The position numbers and the translations under genes are program-made. Source: Tragulus kanchil (taxonomy: Eukaryota > Chordata > Mammalia > Artiodactyla > Tragulidae). From it: a DNA stretch of 64,000 nucleotides. Of this stretch, positions 45,402 through 58,467 are shown piece by piece (positions within the stretch are counted from its first letter, which is position 1; each line of letters opens with the position of its first letter). The notes under the pieces were generated by a model that did no database searches, had not been told where the DNA came from, and saw nothing but the letters and a program-made list of their open reading frames with translations. The stretch lies in contig JAIOJX010000026.1 in assembly GCA_022376925.1 (NCBI GenBank), forward strand, positions 200,174,400 to 200,238,399. Direction: 5' to 3'.

Positions 45402-46001
45402 GGCTTTATAAATGAGAATCAACAAGGTTTCATTCCGTTTAGGGTTTAGTCCTGAATCACTCCACATCCTCCTACCATATCATTGCCTTCTAGAAACACC
45501 AAACCAGATTCAAACAGCAAACAAGGAATCCAGGGTACAACTTTGCTCTCAGGGCTCACTATGTCATCCTGGGGTAAGAGGTGGTAGGTTTCCCTTGCTC
45601 AAGGACAAGGGCTTGGGCACAGGAATCAGAGATGCTGTGGAAGGGGAATAGGATGGCTGCCCTGTTTTGTTAATACTTCCCTCTGGACTGCAGTGAAGTC
45701 AGCCTGACTGAAAATAAGAAAAGAGCCATGTGGACATGCCTGGATAAAACTTAAAAAAAGGAAGACAAATTTTTATGGAAACCATTGGAATGTGAGAAGC
45801 TTTGAGGAAGCCCTGTGGCATTGATGTGTGAATTGATGACCTGATTGTAAACCACTGCTGAGAACACTGAATATCACAGAGGGAAATACTATTTTTGTGT
45901 TATTACTAAGAACTGATAGAAATAAAGAGCATAGCTTAGTGCGTAAAGTTTGAAATATTAACTGTTCAATGACAGCTGTTACTCTAGAAGATGGATCTTT
46001 C
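45402..46001. other. No recognised feature
   Basis: Single-copy DNA between D15 and D16. Frame 45412-45651 has no recognisable domain. Confidence 0.45.
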
Positions 46002-48250
46002 TAAAATTTCTGCCTACTTGGATATTTTTTTTAATACAGAACAAAATATTTAGATGAACACATCACAGAACCAGCATTCCACCTAATCAGATATACGGGA
46101 TTGTGTAATTTAATAGCATTGTTGCATACACAGTCATGCACTCTGCATTCCTTGTTTGCTCTTTAGGTTTGGTGGTCCCTTAGGAAGGCAAAGGTCCTAC
46201 AGTCGTAGGGTATTTGGAAGTGGTAGGAAGGTTTTGGACAACTGCAAGCCTTCCTCAGCTAGAGGTAAAGGAGCAAGTCTCCTAGCACCCTAGGATTAAA
46301 TTATATGATTGCCCAAAATCATCAAACTATCACCAATTATAATAAAAGCAATGGACTTACAAAACAGTCAACTCAAGTCCAAGGTCTTTGTAAATTAGCT
46401 TGACACTCACAAGCATTTGCATGGCTACTAGTATAAGAGAAAAAAGTCGTCAGTTTCAGTTTTTCATGTCATTCCACTCCTGGGACTTCACCTCAAAGGG
46501 AGTTTTGCAAAGCAAATGTTTAATTTGATAAGTTTCTTTGTAAATAATTGTGTAGGAGAAACAGTTATTAACATAATTCCATGACATCTTCAAGGTAAAC
46601 TGAGAAAATGCTGCAAGCCTAGGTTTCAGCAGCATTCCCAGGGATCTGCTGCTAAGTTTTCTCATCCCCAGATGAATCCATGTGGGTGTCTCCCCCACGG
46701 ACTTTAAGGCACAGGTGAAATTGTGCCTTGTGTCACTTGGGCGATGGGTGGTCTGTAAGGGTTAGGTGTAAATGTCGTTGCACACACACATACCCATGCC
46801 ACCCTTGTAAACCTACTTTTGGACTCTGGTACTTGTTTGTTTATTCATTTATTGACAACACATGTTTACGGAGTCTCTATGATGTGCCAGGGAGAAAGCA
46901 GAGACAAACACTATTTCTGCTTCTCAAGGGATTATGATGCTTTAAGCAAAGACAGAAATTAAATACATGATTACAAGCATCATGAAGGAGGATGAAGGAT
47001 GCAGTAGGAGCATGTCTTCTGGAAAGAGTGACGATTAAGCTAAAGAACATGAAAGCAATGCTTTATGGGCTGTGAGATAGATTCCCTTTTAGAAGGTGGG
47101 GAAGTGAATGGAGCTGATTGTCTTTTTTTAAAATTTCTGCCTACTTGGATATTTTTTTTAATACAGAACAAAATATTTAGATGAACACATCACAGAACCA
47201 GCATTCCACCTAATCAGATATACGGGATTGTGTAATTTAATAGCATTGTTGCATACACAGTCATGCACTCTGCATTCCTTGTTTGCTCTTTAGGTTTGGT
47301 GGTCCCTTAGGAAGGCAAAGGTCCTACAGTCGTAGGGTATTTGGAAGTGGTAGGAAGGTTTTGGACAACTGCAAGCCTTCCTCAGCTAGAGGTAAAGGAG
47401 CAAGTCTCCTAGCACCCTAGGATTAAATTATATGATTGCCCAAAATCATCAAACTATCACCAATTATAATAAAAGCAATGGACTTACAAAACAGTCAACT
47501 CAAGTCCAAGGTCTTTGTAAATTAGCTTGACACTCACAAGCATTTGCATGGCTACTAGTATAAGAGAAAAAAGTCGTCAGTTTCAGTTTTTCATGTCATT
47601 CCACTCCTGGGACTTCACCTCAAAGGGAGTTTTGCAAAGCAAATGTTTAATTTGATAAGTTTCTTTGTAAATAATTGTGTAGGAGAAACAGTTATTAACA
47701 TAATTCCATGACATCTTCAAGGTAAACTGAGAAAATGCTGCAAGCCTAGGTTTCAGCAGCATTCCCAGGGATCTGCTGCTAAGTTTTCTCATCCCCAGAT
47801 GAATCCATGTGGGTGTCTCCCCCACGGACTTTAAGGCACAGGTGAAATTGTGCCTTGTGTCACTTGGCGATGGGTGGTCTGTAAGGGTTAGGTGTAAATG
47901 TCGTCGCACACACACATACCCATGCCACCCTTGTAAACCTACTTTTGGACTCTGGTACTTGTTTGTTTATTCATTTATTGACAACACATGTTTACGGAGT
48001 CTCTATGATGTGCCAGGGAGAAAGCAGAGACAAACACTATTTCTGCTTCTCAAGGGATTATGATGCTTTAAGCAAAGACAGAAATTAAATACATGATTAC
48101 AAGCATCATGAAGGAGGATGAAGGATGCAGTAGGAGCATGTCTTCTGGAAAGAGTGACGATTAAGCTAAAGAACATGAAAGCAATGCTTTATGGGCTGTG
48201 AGATAGATTCCCTTTTAGAAGGTGGGGAAGTGAATGGAGCTGATTGTCTT
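46002..48250. repeat. Tandem duplication D16, unit about 1127 bp
   Basis: Copy 1 is 46002-47124 and copy 2 is 47129-48250. The four T between (47125-47128) belong to neither. Offset 1127, then 1126 after ttgggcga becomes ttggcga. One substitution (cgttgc against cgtcgc) lies near 46778. Confidence 0.97.
46845..47075 (-). repeat. LINE-2 remnant, antisense
   Basis: tttattcatttattgacaac, tctatgatgtgccaggg, and agacagaaattaaatacatg resemble reversed L2. Second copy at about 47971-48200. Diverged. Confidence 0.6.
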
Positions 48251-49039
48251 ACTTCCATTGCCAAGTTCTTGGTCAAGATTCCAGATATGAAGGTGGAGAT
48301 GATTCTATGAGATAGTTGACAAGCGGTCAGACTGGGCCAGGAAACCAAATAGGACTCAATCTAAGACCCTCAGAGTTTTGAGAGAAGCATGGCATCCATT
48401 CAGGCCCCATGTTTGAGGGAAGAAGTTGCCTCTTGTTGATTCTTTCTCTTGAGCCCTTTGTCCCTAGTCTAGAATTCAATGAATTTGCCACCAACAGAGA
48501 AGCAGATAGGTAGCTTTTGCATTTATGAGCTAGAAAACTGTTATTTTTTTTTTTTTTTGGCCTATTGTTGGGCAATTTTTGGCTCCTCATGCACAGACAG
48601 AACATAATTATAAGTAATTTGATTTGTTTTTCTTCTTTTACAGCATTTGTTTGACCTGTTTGTGTTTTTCCTTTATAGCTGCAATGTTAATACAGCTGCA
48701 CTTTCAGAAAAATTTTAGCTACTAATAGTCTTCTGTTGTACAATAAAATGAAAGAACACCAGGGTAAAAACATGTACACAAGATGTTGTGAATATTTTTA
48801 CAGTTTTATCACATGTTAATAGAATCCTAAACCAGATGCTATTCCACACATTGTATTTAAAAACAATGATGTTCTGCATTCAATCTTATAATTAATTAAT
48901 TAATTATACTTTAATAGGTGCCTGTCTTGCCAGGTTGGAGGGAAATTTATTATGTGGCCAGGGAGACTTAAAATATACAGTAATAACTATAGCATAAGCC
49001 AGAAGGTAAAAAAGAAAATGTTATGGGTCACAAGTGTGG
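48251..49039. other. No recognised gene; ATTA run
   Basis: Single-copy DNA with an (ATTA)n stretch near 48889-48906 and a T run near 48543. No gene or repeat family recognised. Confidence 0.45.
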
Positions 49040-49560
49040 GAATGTTTAGTACTGAGATAGAAGGGAAGGCTACACAAGGATATTTATTAGGCTGAACATT
49101 GAAGGTTAAGGACATTTAGATGATAGGTTTGGGGATGAAGCATGAATGTCCAGGGGAGATAGCTTTGGGTAAATGTTCAGAGTGAGAAAATAACAGTGAG
49201 CCTGTGAAACATCGACTGTCCTGTTTTGTTGGTGCAAAGGGAAAGTGAAGCAGAGGAGTGGAGTAAGGAACGGGGCCAGCTCACGATTCATCTTGGATGC
49301 CAGATCAATGGGGAGCCCTGGAAGATTTTGAGCCAGAGTAGTAAAAGCAGAGCTCTGCCTCAGATGGAGTGATCTATGTTCAGGATGGATCTGTCTTTAG
49401 GACATGTTGAAAGCAGGGAATGCAGGTAGAGGACCATAACAGCAATCTAAGTATGAAATAAGGAAGTCCTGACTTTCTAGGGTGATGGGAGAAATGGGCT
49501 GGAGATTGAGGGCAGGGAAGATATTAATGGGTGTATGGAGTTCCTCTGATCTTGTGAGAT
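49040..49560 (-). repeat. LINE-2-like remnant, antisense
   Basis: The order gtgaaacatcgactgtcc, cagatcaatggggagccc, gaagattttgagccagagt, and aggaccataacagcaatc recalls the reversed internal part of L2. Recognition only. Part of it is repeated from 50379 by D17. Confidence 0.5.
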
Positions 49561-49577
49561 ATTTCTGGGTTATTTCT

Positions 49578-49844
49578 CTTTTTTTGGCCACTTTTATTGG
49601 TCTTTCATTTATCTATTTTCATCCATCTTTGTTTCTTGGCCTGTGTGGGCCTCCCATAGCAGTGGCCTCTGTCGCTGCAGAGCACCAGCTCTGGGCACAT
49701 GTGCTCCAGAGCTCTGGCTCAGTAGTTGGACACATCAGTCCAGCCGCTCTGAGGCATGTGGGATCTTTCCAGGCCAGGGATCGAACCGGCGCCCCTTGCA
49801 CTGCAAGGCGGTGTCCTTGTCCACTGGACCACCAGGGAAGCCCC
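49578..49844 (-). repeat. Recurrent tRNA-derived SINE, full length
   Basis: T run, ggccacttttattggtcttt, gtgggcctcccatagcagtg, gagcaccagctctgggcac, ggatcgaaccggcgcccc (reversed B box), accaccagggaagcccc. tgggttatttct at 49566-49577 recurs as tgggttacttct at 49845-49856: a 12-base target-site duplication with one mismatch. Confidence 0.9.
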
Positions 49845-50669
49845 TGGGTTACTTCTTAATCTCAAAATATCCTCTTGTGGTTTTAATTGCTATCTGTGAG
49901 CTTTATCAGTTACAAAGCTAGATTCCCTATGTGCCTAGGTTAATCAGATTCGTTAAGTGAATTCTGCTCATTCTTCCAAGTCACTGGCTACAATTTTGCA
50001 AGTCTTCACATTATTTTCCCCTGTATTTACTTAAGTTTCATTTTCACCTATACTGTCCCTTACAGACTCTTGTTTTTGTAGGCAGGGTAATTAGTCTCAC
50101 TTTACTGAGAACCTGCCCAAGCTTATATTGGTAACAAATATTTGACTGAAGTTCTTTTTCACTGTTTCATTCTTGTCTCTCTGTCTACCTCAATTTTGAG
50201 GGTTCAAGCTAATCTTGAGACTCTGGAATGGCAATTAGAAATCTAATCCAAACTCAGGTCACTGTGGTCAGTTCCTGTGCCTCTTGTTTCTTCTCTCCAT
50301 CCCTCTTGCTGCACAAGACTTCAAGATGGTCTAGAACTAGTTGATAGACTATAGTGCATTCCTAGGACCTATAGTCAGTTCATCTTGGATGCCAGATCAA
50401 TGGGGAGCCCTGGAAGATTTTGAGCCAGAGTAGTAAAAGCAGAGCTCTGCCTCAGATGGAGTGATCTATGTTCAGGATGGATCTGTCTTTAGGACATGTT
50501 GAAAGCAGGGAATGCAGGTAGAGGACCATAACAGCAATCTAAGTATGAAATAAGGAAGTCCTGACTTTCTAGGGTGATGGGAGAAATGGGCTGGAGATTG
50601 AGGGCAGGGAAGATATTAATGGGTGTATGGAGTTCCTCTGATCTTGTGAGATATTTCTGGGTTATTTCT

Positions 50670-50936
50670 CTTTTTTTGGCCACTTTTATTGGTCTTTCAT
50701 TTATCTATTTTCATCCATCTTTGTTTCTTGGCCTGTGTGGGCCTCCCATAGCAGTGGCCTCTGTCGCTGCAGAGCACCAGCTCTGGGCACATGTGCTCCA
50801 GAGCTCTGGCTCAGTAGTTGGACACATCAGTCCAGCCGCTCTGAGGCATGTGGGATCTTTCCAGGCCAGGGATCGAACCGGCGCCCCTTGCACTGCAAGG
50901 CGGTGTCCTTGTCCACTGGACCACCAGGGAAGCCCC
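50670..50936 (-). repeat. Recurrent tRNA-derived SINE (second D17 copy)
   Basis: Identical to 49578-49844 at offset 1092. Not an independent insertion. Confidence 0.9.
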
Positions 50937-51702
50937 TGGGTTACTTCTTAATCTCAAAATATCCTCTTGTGGTTTTAATTGCTATCTGTGAGCTTTATCA
51001 GTTACAAAGCTAGATTCCCTATGTGCCTAGGTTAATCAGATTCGTTAAGTGAATTCTGCTCATTCTTCCAAGTCACTGGCTACAATTTTGCAAGTCTTCA
51101 CATTATTTTCCCCTGTATTTACTTAAGTTTCATTTTCACCTATACTGTCCCTTACAGACTCTTGTTTTTGTAGGCAGGGTAATTAGTCTCACTTTACTGA
51201 GAACCTGCCCAAGCTTATATTGGTAACAAATATTTGACTGAAGTTCTTTTTCACTGTTTCATTCTTGTCTCTCTGTCTACCTCAATTTTGAGGGTTCAAG
51301 CTAATCTTGAGACTCTGGAATGGCAATTAGAAATCTAATCCAAACTCAGGTCACTGTGGTCAGTTCCTGTGCCTCTTGTTTCTTCTCTCCATCCCTCTTG
51401 CTGCACAAGACTTCAAGATGGTCTAGAACTAGTTGATAGACTATAGTGCATTCCTAGGACCATATCAGCCTACAGTTCAGTCTGAGGCCTTGAAAATGAC
51501 TGCAGAGCCACTCTGGAGAGAGTTCTGGGCCCTGAGGTTGGGAAGGCGCCTCACTGGGCATTGGAGGAGGAGAGGGTGGGGTGGCTGGAGGAAAGAGTCT
51601 TTCAGGACCCCAGAGCTCCTGTTCTTAGGCCTAAATGGTTTTCTTCTATTTTGTTTACATGGCAGCTCTCTGATCCTCTGAAAATCCTCCATGGAAAGAG
51701 GC

Positions 51703-51880
51703 TATGTGCCATCCTGGTTAATAGTGTGGGCTCTCGAGACCCCAAACGTGAGTTCAAATTCTGCCTCACTAGCTGCGTGACTTTAAGACAACTGTCCTAA
51801 CCTCTTGGTGCCTTTGTTTTCCCATTCATGTAATAGGCTAATAGAATGTACCTCATCAGCGTGGTAGAAGCTTGAGGACA
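51703..51880 (+). repeat. MIR SINE, sense
   Basis: atagtgtgggctctcgagac, gagttcaaattctgcctcac, actagctgcgtgacttta, aacctcttggtgcctttg and tacctcatcagcgtgg follow MIR order through the core. Confidence 0.82.
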
Positions 51881-52004
51881 CAGTTTGGTTTATGACCATG
51901 TTGTAACCTCTGAGGCCTTTAGTCTTCTATACTCTCACAGATCCTTGACTTCTATCACAGCAAACATCACAGAGTATTTTATTATTTCCATTTCTGCCTT
52001 TTCA

Positions 52005-52300
52005 CTAGCCCATGAGCTCCTTAAGGGCTGTTTCAGTAACGCTAATATCCCATGCTTGAGGTCTGGCAACGTACCAGGAACTGTGCTAACTTACACAGGA
52101 GAAGACCAAGGACCAAGAGGTTAGACACTTTGCCAAGAATCACATGTGTAGTAAGCAACAGACTGGGATCCAAAGCTGGGCATGTTAAGCTGCATTCTCT
52201 GGTCATATCCTAGCCTTAGTCATCTTTGTACCCCTGGGGCCTGGTGCGATGCCCAGCATGGATTAGATGCTCATTTAATGCTTAATGTTTGATGAATAGG
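52005..52300 (+). repeat. L2 3' end with inserted MIR-like fragment
   Basis: gcccatgagctccttaaggg and later ctggtgcgatgcccagcatg with gatgctcatttaatgc are L2-like. The middle (aagaggttagacactttgcc, cagactgggatccaaagctg) is the reversed MIR tail wording. The nesting is tentative. Confidence 0.55.
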
Positions 52301-52959
52301 GTTGCCGGATTTTACCCTATGGGTGGTTGAGTTTCAATACACCTCATGTGACCTCTGTGGGGTGTCGCTAAGTAGCTAAACACATTGAGAGGTACTGTTA
52401 TCCTTGTTTTCCAAACCCCTCTAACTTTCAGATTTGGCAGGTAAGGGTATCCTTCTTCCTTCGATGGGGGAGAGAGGGAGAGGAGTCACCAAAGATTAAG
52501 TTAATGACCTGAGGATTCCTGATGTTAGACTCCTTCTCAGGCCTTTTTTATCTAAAACAACTATCCTTGAATTGCTGGAGGATTTCTTATTCTCTTGATG
52601 AGACTCCCCTGAAAACAATGCTATTAACTCTAACATTGATTCATTTGGAAGTAAAACTGCTGTACTTACTTCAGTTATTAGCTACTGGCTAATAACTAAA
52701 TTTATTTAAGAGTAAAATAAAACAGAGGGTGGCAGTCAACTTCATAGCATTTGCCTCGTTCACTCGCATTCATGCATTCAAGACATTGTTCCTTAGCATC
52801 TACCATATTACATGGCAACCACCCTGCACAGCACAACCATTCTTGGCAAGAGTATGACAATCTTCCTGCTGGGGTTTGCCCTAAAAGAGCAACCAGAACA
52901 ACCAGAAGGACTTTACTTTTTCTTTTTCTTTTTTTTTTTAAAAGAAATAGAATGTATAA

Positions 52960-53060
52960 AAGGACGTGTATTGAGTGAAAAGAACCCTAGATTTGGAGTC
53001 AGAAGCAGAAACTCACAACCCTGGCTCTGTTATACAGTAGATAAAAACCTAGGCTTCACT
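52960..53060 (+). repeat. MIR SINE fragment, sense
   Basis: agaaccctagatttggagtc, agaaactcacaaccctggct and ctgttatacag correspond to the 5' part of MIR. Preceded by a T/A-rich tract at about 52916-52942. Confidence 0.6.
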
Positions 53061-53117
53061 GAGGACCTACTTAATTGGCAGATAACATTCAAAGCCATCT
53101 CATTTATTATGATTATT

Positions 53118-53285
53118 AAATATAAAAACCAGCTTTACTGAGATTTACTGACATGTAAAAATTATATTTATTTTATGTATATAACTTGATGCTTTGTTAA
53201 ACATATACATTGGGAAATGTTCACCATAATCAAGCTAATCATCATATCCAGTGCCTCCATGCAGTTACCATTGTGTATGTGTGTT
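53118..53285 (-). repeat. Old LINE-1 3' end, antisense
   Basis: agctttactgagatttactg, acttgatgctttgttaaac, acattgggaaatgttcacc and caagctaatcatcatatcc follow the reversed 3' end of an old L1 (L1MA/MB-like). Confidence 0.7.
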
Positions 53286-54475
53286 GAGAAGATTTAATTT
53301 AGCATCTATCCTTGCAGTATACTCTTACAGTATACCATACAGTATACTCTTGGTACTGTGCCGTGCATTAAATTTACAGGTTTGGAAATGACCCTTATTC
53401 AGAAACAAAAACTTGGCAAAATGGTAATTAGCTAAGGAAGACTATTAATTAATTAGATATTCATTTTTATCAATTAGATTTAAAATTTGTTCATTTTGGT
53501 TCTGAAGTATTTTAATTGTTCAGACTAATATTCTACATTGCAATATAAGAGTTAGAATTGTTATGTAATGTTTCATGCTCAATTTCTTGATTCCAAACTG
53601 CATTGCAAATTCTCAAGAGGAGGGGATTGTAATTTGTACTTTTGTGTCCCTCTTGAGGTGTGGCAGAAGTGTAAGTTTTGGTAGGTAAGAATGATGAATT
53701 TAGAGCAAATACTTTTGGTAAAGTGATGCTCAATGTCCCTAACATTACCATTGTTATTTTTTTTAATTGAAAAGTAAGATTCTAGCTTTTTATTTATGAA
53801 AGTAGTTCATTTATTTCAACCATGAGGAGGTGAGAGCTAAAATCTTGAATGTAAAATAGTTATGAAAACTGAAAGGCATGGTTTGGGGAGATTAATCAAG
53901 TGGACTTTAGGATATTATTCAAACAGTCAGTATGTTCTTGGAGTTTGCATGATTAAAACTGAGAAATTCATGCCTAGTGCCTTGGTTTTTCCTGCTCAAA
54001 CGCAGCAAAACACCACGGTCCTCCTGCCCCCAGACCTTGCCAAAGTTGTCATTCTGAGCTTAAGCCAAACATGGGCTTGGTTTCAAGTGACTGTGCCCTC
54101 CTGGCGGGGTTCCATCAAAGCTCAGATCTCCAGGGCTCACACTTTGGCTGGCTCTGGTGCAGAGAGAGGAACGTTTACATCTGCATAGCAAGTAGGAAGG
54201 TGCCTTTTGATTCCACATCCAGGGATTTGATTAATTCTGCATAATTGCATTGAGAAACTCCAGAGAGATCAGAGCCAGGGATGTCATCTGCATTCATTCT
54301 TCTGTCTTCTCTCTGCCTCAACAATGAATCACTTCTATGCTGTAAAGTTGCTATTAGACCACCTCTGGTCCAAAGCACAGGTCAACTTGACATGTCAACA
54401 CTGCTCAGGCTGAACAAGGGCTCAGGGTGGCTCATTCGTAATTCATGCATCTGAAAAGTGGATTACGTGTGTTTA
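53286..54475. other. No recognised gene; short CAGTATA repeats
   Basis: Single-copy DNA. cagtata occurs three times at 53315, 53328 and 53340 at 12-13 base spacing. The rest is unrecognised; a 108-codon frame at 53862-54188 has no known domain. Confidence 0.45.
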
Positions 54476-54747
54476 GGTTGTTGAATTTCCAGTCGTACTT
54501 CTGATACTTTCACAGCAGAACCTAAAAGCCTTACATTCTATTAAACTATTTCTTACATAAATCACATTTTTTCTTTCAAATCAGTGTCCTCAATGGAATT
54601 CATTTTGGTCTATGTAAGAAGTACATATAAAGTACATAGGCGTGATATAGTATGTTTTTCTCTGCATTTTGTAAAATATCATCTAAATCACTCTTCCCTC
54701 TGCTCCCCACTTTCATCTTTCCCAAACCCCCATATTTTACATCATAC

Positions 54748-54952
54748 AGGCATGCTAAGTCACTTAAGTCACTTCAGTTGTGTCCAGCTCTTTGCGACCC
54801 TATGGGATTCTCTAGGCAAGAATACTGGAGTGAGTTACCATACCCTCCTCCAAGGGATCTTCTCTACCCAGTCACTGAACCCACATCTCTTTCATCTCCT
54901 GCACTGGCAAGCAGGTTCTTTACCACTAGTGTCACCTGGAAAGCCCTTTACA
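54748..54952 (-). repeat. Bov-A2-type SINE, antisense, internally deleted
   Basis: gtcacttcagttgtgtccag, ctctttgcgaccctatggg joined directly to attctctaggcaagaatac, so the usual gactgtagcc segment is missing. Ends ccactagtgtcacctggaaa. Second copy at 55838-56042 from D18. Confidence 0.88.
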
Positions 54953-55837
54953 GCATGAGAAAATACCAACTTGAGCTGATAAGACATGAGGTATCTAAGC
55001 TTCCTGAAACTAACATTGCTCAAAACATTGGAATATCATAAACTAGGGCTACGAATGAGATGTCCATTCTGAACTGGGATAATTTTTTACTAATCTATTC
55101 CTCTAAAAGCAATGAATCAGATATTCTTTTTCTTAATTCTCTTTGATTGTTATTTCTTCTAGACTTTGAAGGTGGGATGGAGACACAGTCTTTGTTCAAT
55201 AAACATGCCCATAGTTTCAGGCATGTTTGGACATTTTGGGGAGAGCAGGTGTTATATTATTTCAGGGTGCCTTTGTTGCCAGCTGAAGATACTACAAACT
55301 CTGTAATCTCATGAGAAAATATAATGGTTTTTTCTTCCACATAACTGGAAGTCTGTTCCATTAGGAAATGAGCTATTATGTTGATCTCAAAAATTCCCTG
55401 TTTTGAGAAGTTTCTCAGCTGTGTGGTGCCTTGGATAGGTCTGCTGCTTGTCAAAAGCGATCAATCTTGATTCCTAAAAAGCTGTGGGTGGAATTCTAAT
55501 GGCAATGCTATGAACTGACTCTTTTTGCATTAATAAGTCTTAAGCCAATATTGTCCTGACAAAATGGTTGTTGAATTTCCAGTCGTACTTCTGATACTTT
55601 CACAGCAGAACCTAAAAGCCTTACATTCTATTAAACTATTTCTTACATAAATCACATTTTTTCTTTCAAATCAGTGTCCTCAATGGAATTCATTTTGGTC
55701 TATGTAAGAAGTACATATAAAGTACATAGGCGTGATATAGTATGTTTTTCTCTGCATTTTGTAAAATATCATCTAAATCACTCTTCCCTCTGCTCCCCAC
55801 TTTCATCTTTCCCAAACCCCCATATTTTACATCATAC

Positions 55838-56042
55838 AGGCATGCTAAGTCACTTAAGTCACTTCAGTTGTGTCCAGCTCTTTGCGACCCTATGGGATTC
55901 TCTAGGCAAGAATACTGGAGTGAGTTACCATACCCTCCTCCAAGGGATCTTCTCTACCCAGTCACTGAACCCACATCTCTTTCATCTCCTGCACTGGCAA
56001 GCAGGTTCTTTACCACTAGTGTCACCTGGAAAGCCCTTTACA
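55838..56042 (-). repeat. Bov-A2-type SINE (second D18 copy)
   Basis: Same insertion and same internal deletion as 54748-54952, at offset 1090. Confidence 0.88.
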
Positions 56043-56275
56043 GCATGAGAAAATACCAACTTGAGCTGATAAGACATGAGGTATCTAAGCTTCCTGAAAC
56101 TAACATTGCTCAAAACATTGGAATATCATAAACTAGGGCTACGAATGAGATGTCCATTCTGAACTGGGATAATTTTTTACTAATCTATTCCTCTAAAAGC
56201 AATGAATCAGATATTCTTTTTCTTAATTCTCTTTGATTGTTATTTCTTCTAGACTTTGAAGGTGGGATGGAGACA

Positions 56276-58467
56276 CAGTCTTTGTTCAATAAACATGCCC
56301 ATAGTTTCAGGCATGTTTGGACATTTTGGGGAGAGCAGGTGTTATATTATTTCAGGGTGCCTTTGTTGCCAGCTGAAGATACTACAAACTCTGTAATCTC
56401 ATGAGAAAATATAATGGTTTTTTCTTCCACATAACTGGAAGTCTGTTCCATTAGGAAATGAGCTATTATGTTGATCTCAAAAATTCCCTGTTTTGAGAAG
56501 TTTCTCAGCTGTGTGGTGCCTTGGATAGGTCTGCTGCTTGTCAAAAGCGATCAATCTTGATTCCTAAAAAGCTGTGGGTGGAATTCTAATGGCAATGCTA
56601 TGAACTGACTCTTTTTGCATTAATAAGTCTTAAGCCAATATTGTCCTGACAAAATGGTAATCCAGAGAATAATTCAAGTAAAATACTTTGTGATTAAATA
56701 GATTTTTGATCTTAAGTGGCCATTCATACATAGATGAGTACTCAAAAATGAGAACACAAAGCCTCTCACATTTAAATTTACTTCAGCTAAGGACTTAGGT
56801 GATGATTGGATATTGGAAAATTCAATGTGCTTTTAGATATTACTTTTGCATATACTTTGACCCAGCCAAACCTTAAATTCCATTTTTCCACCCCTAATCA
56901 ATCAGAACCTTCTGGCACTTGGATGATTAGAAGAACTAATTTTCACTGTACACGCTGATATATAATGGATAAAAGTTTGATTAAAAATGATAAGGAAAGG
57001 GTACTTTCAAATTTTATCACTGGAACTGCAAATCTAATTAGGTCCAAACCATATTCTATGACTTTTCTTTCCACTATATTTATGACTCAGAGTAATCCAC
57101 CTGGATGAGGGAATGTGCATTAAATGCTCCCTGCTTTTTTCAGTGATAAACTAAAAACCCTCCTTACTACTTCTGAGAAATGATTAGAAATAAGAATAGT
57201 GTGGGATAATAATCACTAATACTTAGAGTATTTACTATGTACTAGCAGTTTGCTGGTTTCTTCATGGGAATCATCTGACTTGGTCTTGCACATAATGCTG
57301 TATTTATTGCTATCTTTATTTTACAGATGGGAAAACAGAGGTCCAAAGAGTTCAGTAAAGATACAAAGCAGTCTTTGTTCAATAAACATGCCCATAGTTT
57401 CAGGCATGTTTGGACATTTTGGGGAGAGCAGGTGTTATATTATTTCAGGGTGCCTTTGTTGCCAGCTGAAGATACTACAAACTCTGTAATCTCATGAGAA
57501 AATATAATGGTTTTTTCTTCCACATAACTGGAAGTCTGTTCCATTAGGAAATGAGCTATTATGTTGATCTCAAAAATTCCCTGTTTTGAGAAGTTTCTCA
57601 GCTGTGTGGTGCCTTGGATAGGTCTGCTGCTTGTCAAAAGCGATCAATCTTGATTCCTAAAAAGCTGTGGGTGGAATTCTAATGGCAATGCTATGAACTG
57701 ACTCTTTTTGCATTAATAAGTCTTAAGCCAATATTGTCCTGACAAAATGGTAATCCAGAGAATAATTCAAGTAAAATACTTTGTGATTAAATAGATTTTT
57801 GATCTTAAGTGGCCATTCATACATAGATGAGTACTCAAAAATGAGAACACAAAGCCTCTCACATTTAAATTTACTTCAGCTAAGGACTTAGGTGATGATT
57901 GGATATTGGAAAATTCAATGTGCTTTTAGATATTACTTTTGCATATACTTTGACCCAGCCAAACCTTAAATTCCATTTTTCCACCCCTAATCAATCAGAA
58001 CCTTCTGGCACTTGGATGATTAGAAGAACTAATTTTCACTGTACACGCTGATATATAATGGATAAAAGTTTGATTAAAAATGATAAGGAAAGGGTACTTT
58101 CAAATTTTATCACTGGAACTGCAAATCTAATTAGGTCCAAACCATATTCTATGACTTTTCTTTCCACTATATTTATGACTCAGAGTAATCCACCTGGATG
58201 AGGGAATGTGCATTAAATGCTCCCTGCTTTTTTCAGTGATAAACTAAAAACCCTCCTTACTACTTCTGAGAAATGATTAGAAATAAGAATAGTGTGGGAT
58301 AATAATCACTAATACTTAGAGTATTTACTATGTACTAGCAGTTTGCTGGTTTCTTCATGGGAATCATCTGACTTGGTCTTGCACATAATGCTGTATTTAT
58401 TGCTATCTTTATTTTACAGATGGGAAAACAGAGGTCCAAAGAGTTCAGTAAAGATACAAAGCAGTCT
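56276..58467. repeat. Tandem duplication D19, unit 1093 bp
   Basis: Copy 1 is 56276-57374 and copy 2 is 57369-58467 at offset 1093, sharing cagtct at the junction. 56276-56658 also belongs to D18, so it occurs three times (55186, 56276, 57369). The minus-strand 65-codon frame at 55257, 56347 and 57440 is triplicated for this reason. Confidence 0.97.
57195..57366 (-). repeat. MIR SINE, antisense (three copies in chain)
   Basis: agtatttactatgtactagc, atgctgtatttattgctatc, and attttacagatgggaaaaca with gaggtccaaagag are reversed MIR parts. Further copies at 58288-58459 and 59469-59640 from D19 and D20. Confidence 0.75.

Larger units (their letters stand above)
49287..51480. repeat. Tandem duplication D17, unit 1092 bp
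   Basis: Copy 1 is 49287-50380 and copy 2 is 50379-51480, offset 1092. The last bases of copy 1 (ggacctatagtcagtt) are a shortened form of ggaccatatcagcctac and the following cagttcag in copy 2. The body, including a SINE, is identical. Confidence 0.97.
54476..56658. repeat. Tandem duplication D18, unit 1090 bp
   Basis: Copy 1 is 54476-55568 and copy 2 is 55566-56658 at a constant offset of 1090 and no difference seen. The copies share ggt at the junction. The paired 124- and 129-codon frames (54584, 54652; again 55674, 55742) run into a Bov-A2 and are not genes. Confidence 0.97.

Noticed and set aside
53315..53351. CAGTATA triplet as a regulatory array
   Set aside because: Only three short imperfect units. 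Slippage is enough to explain them.
54584..56131. Paired 124- and 129-codon frames repeated twice, looking like duplicated genes
   Set aside because: Both overlap an internally deleted Bov-A2, and the second pair exists only because of D18.
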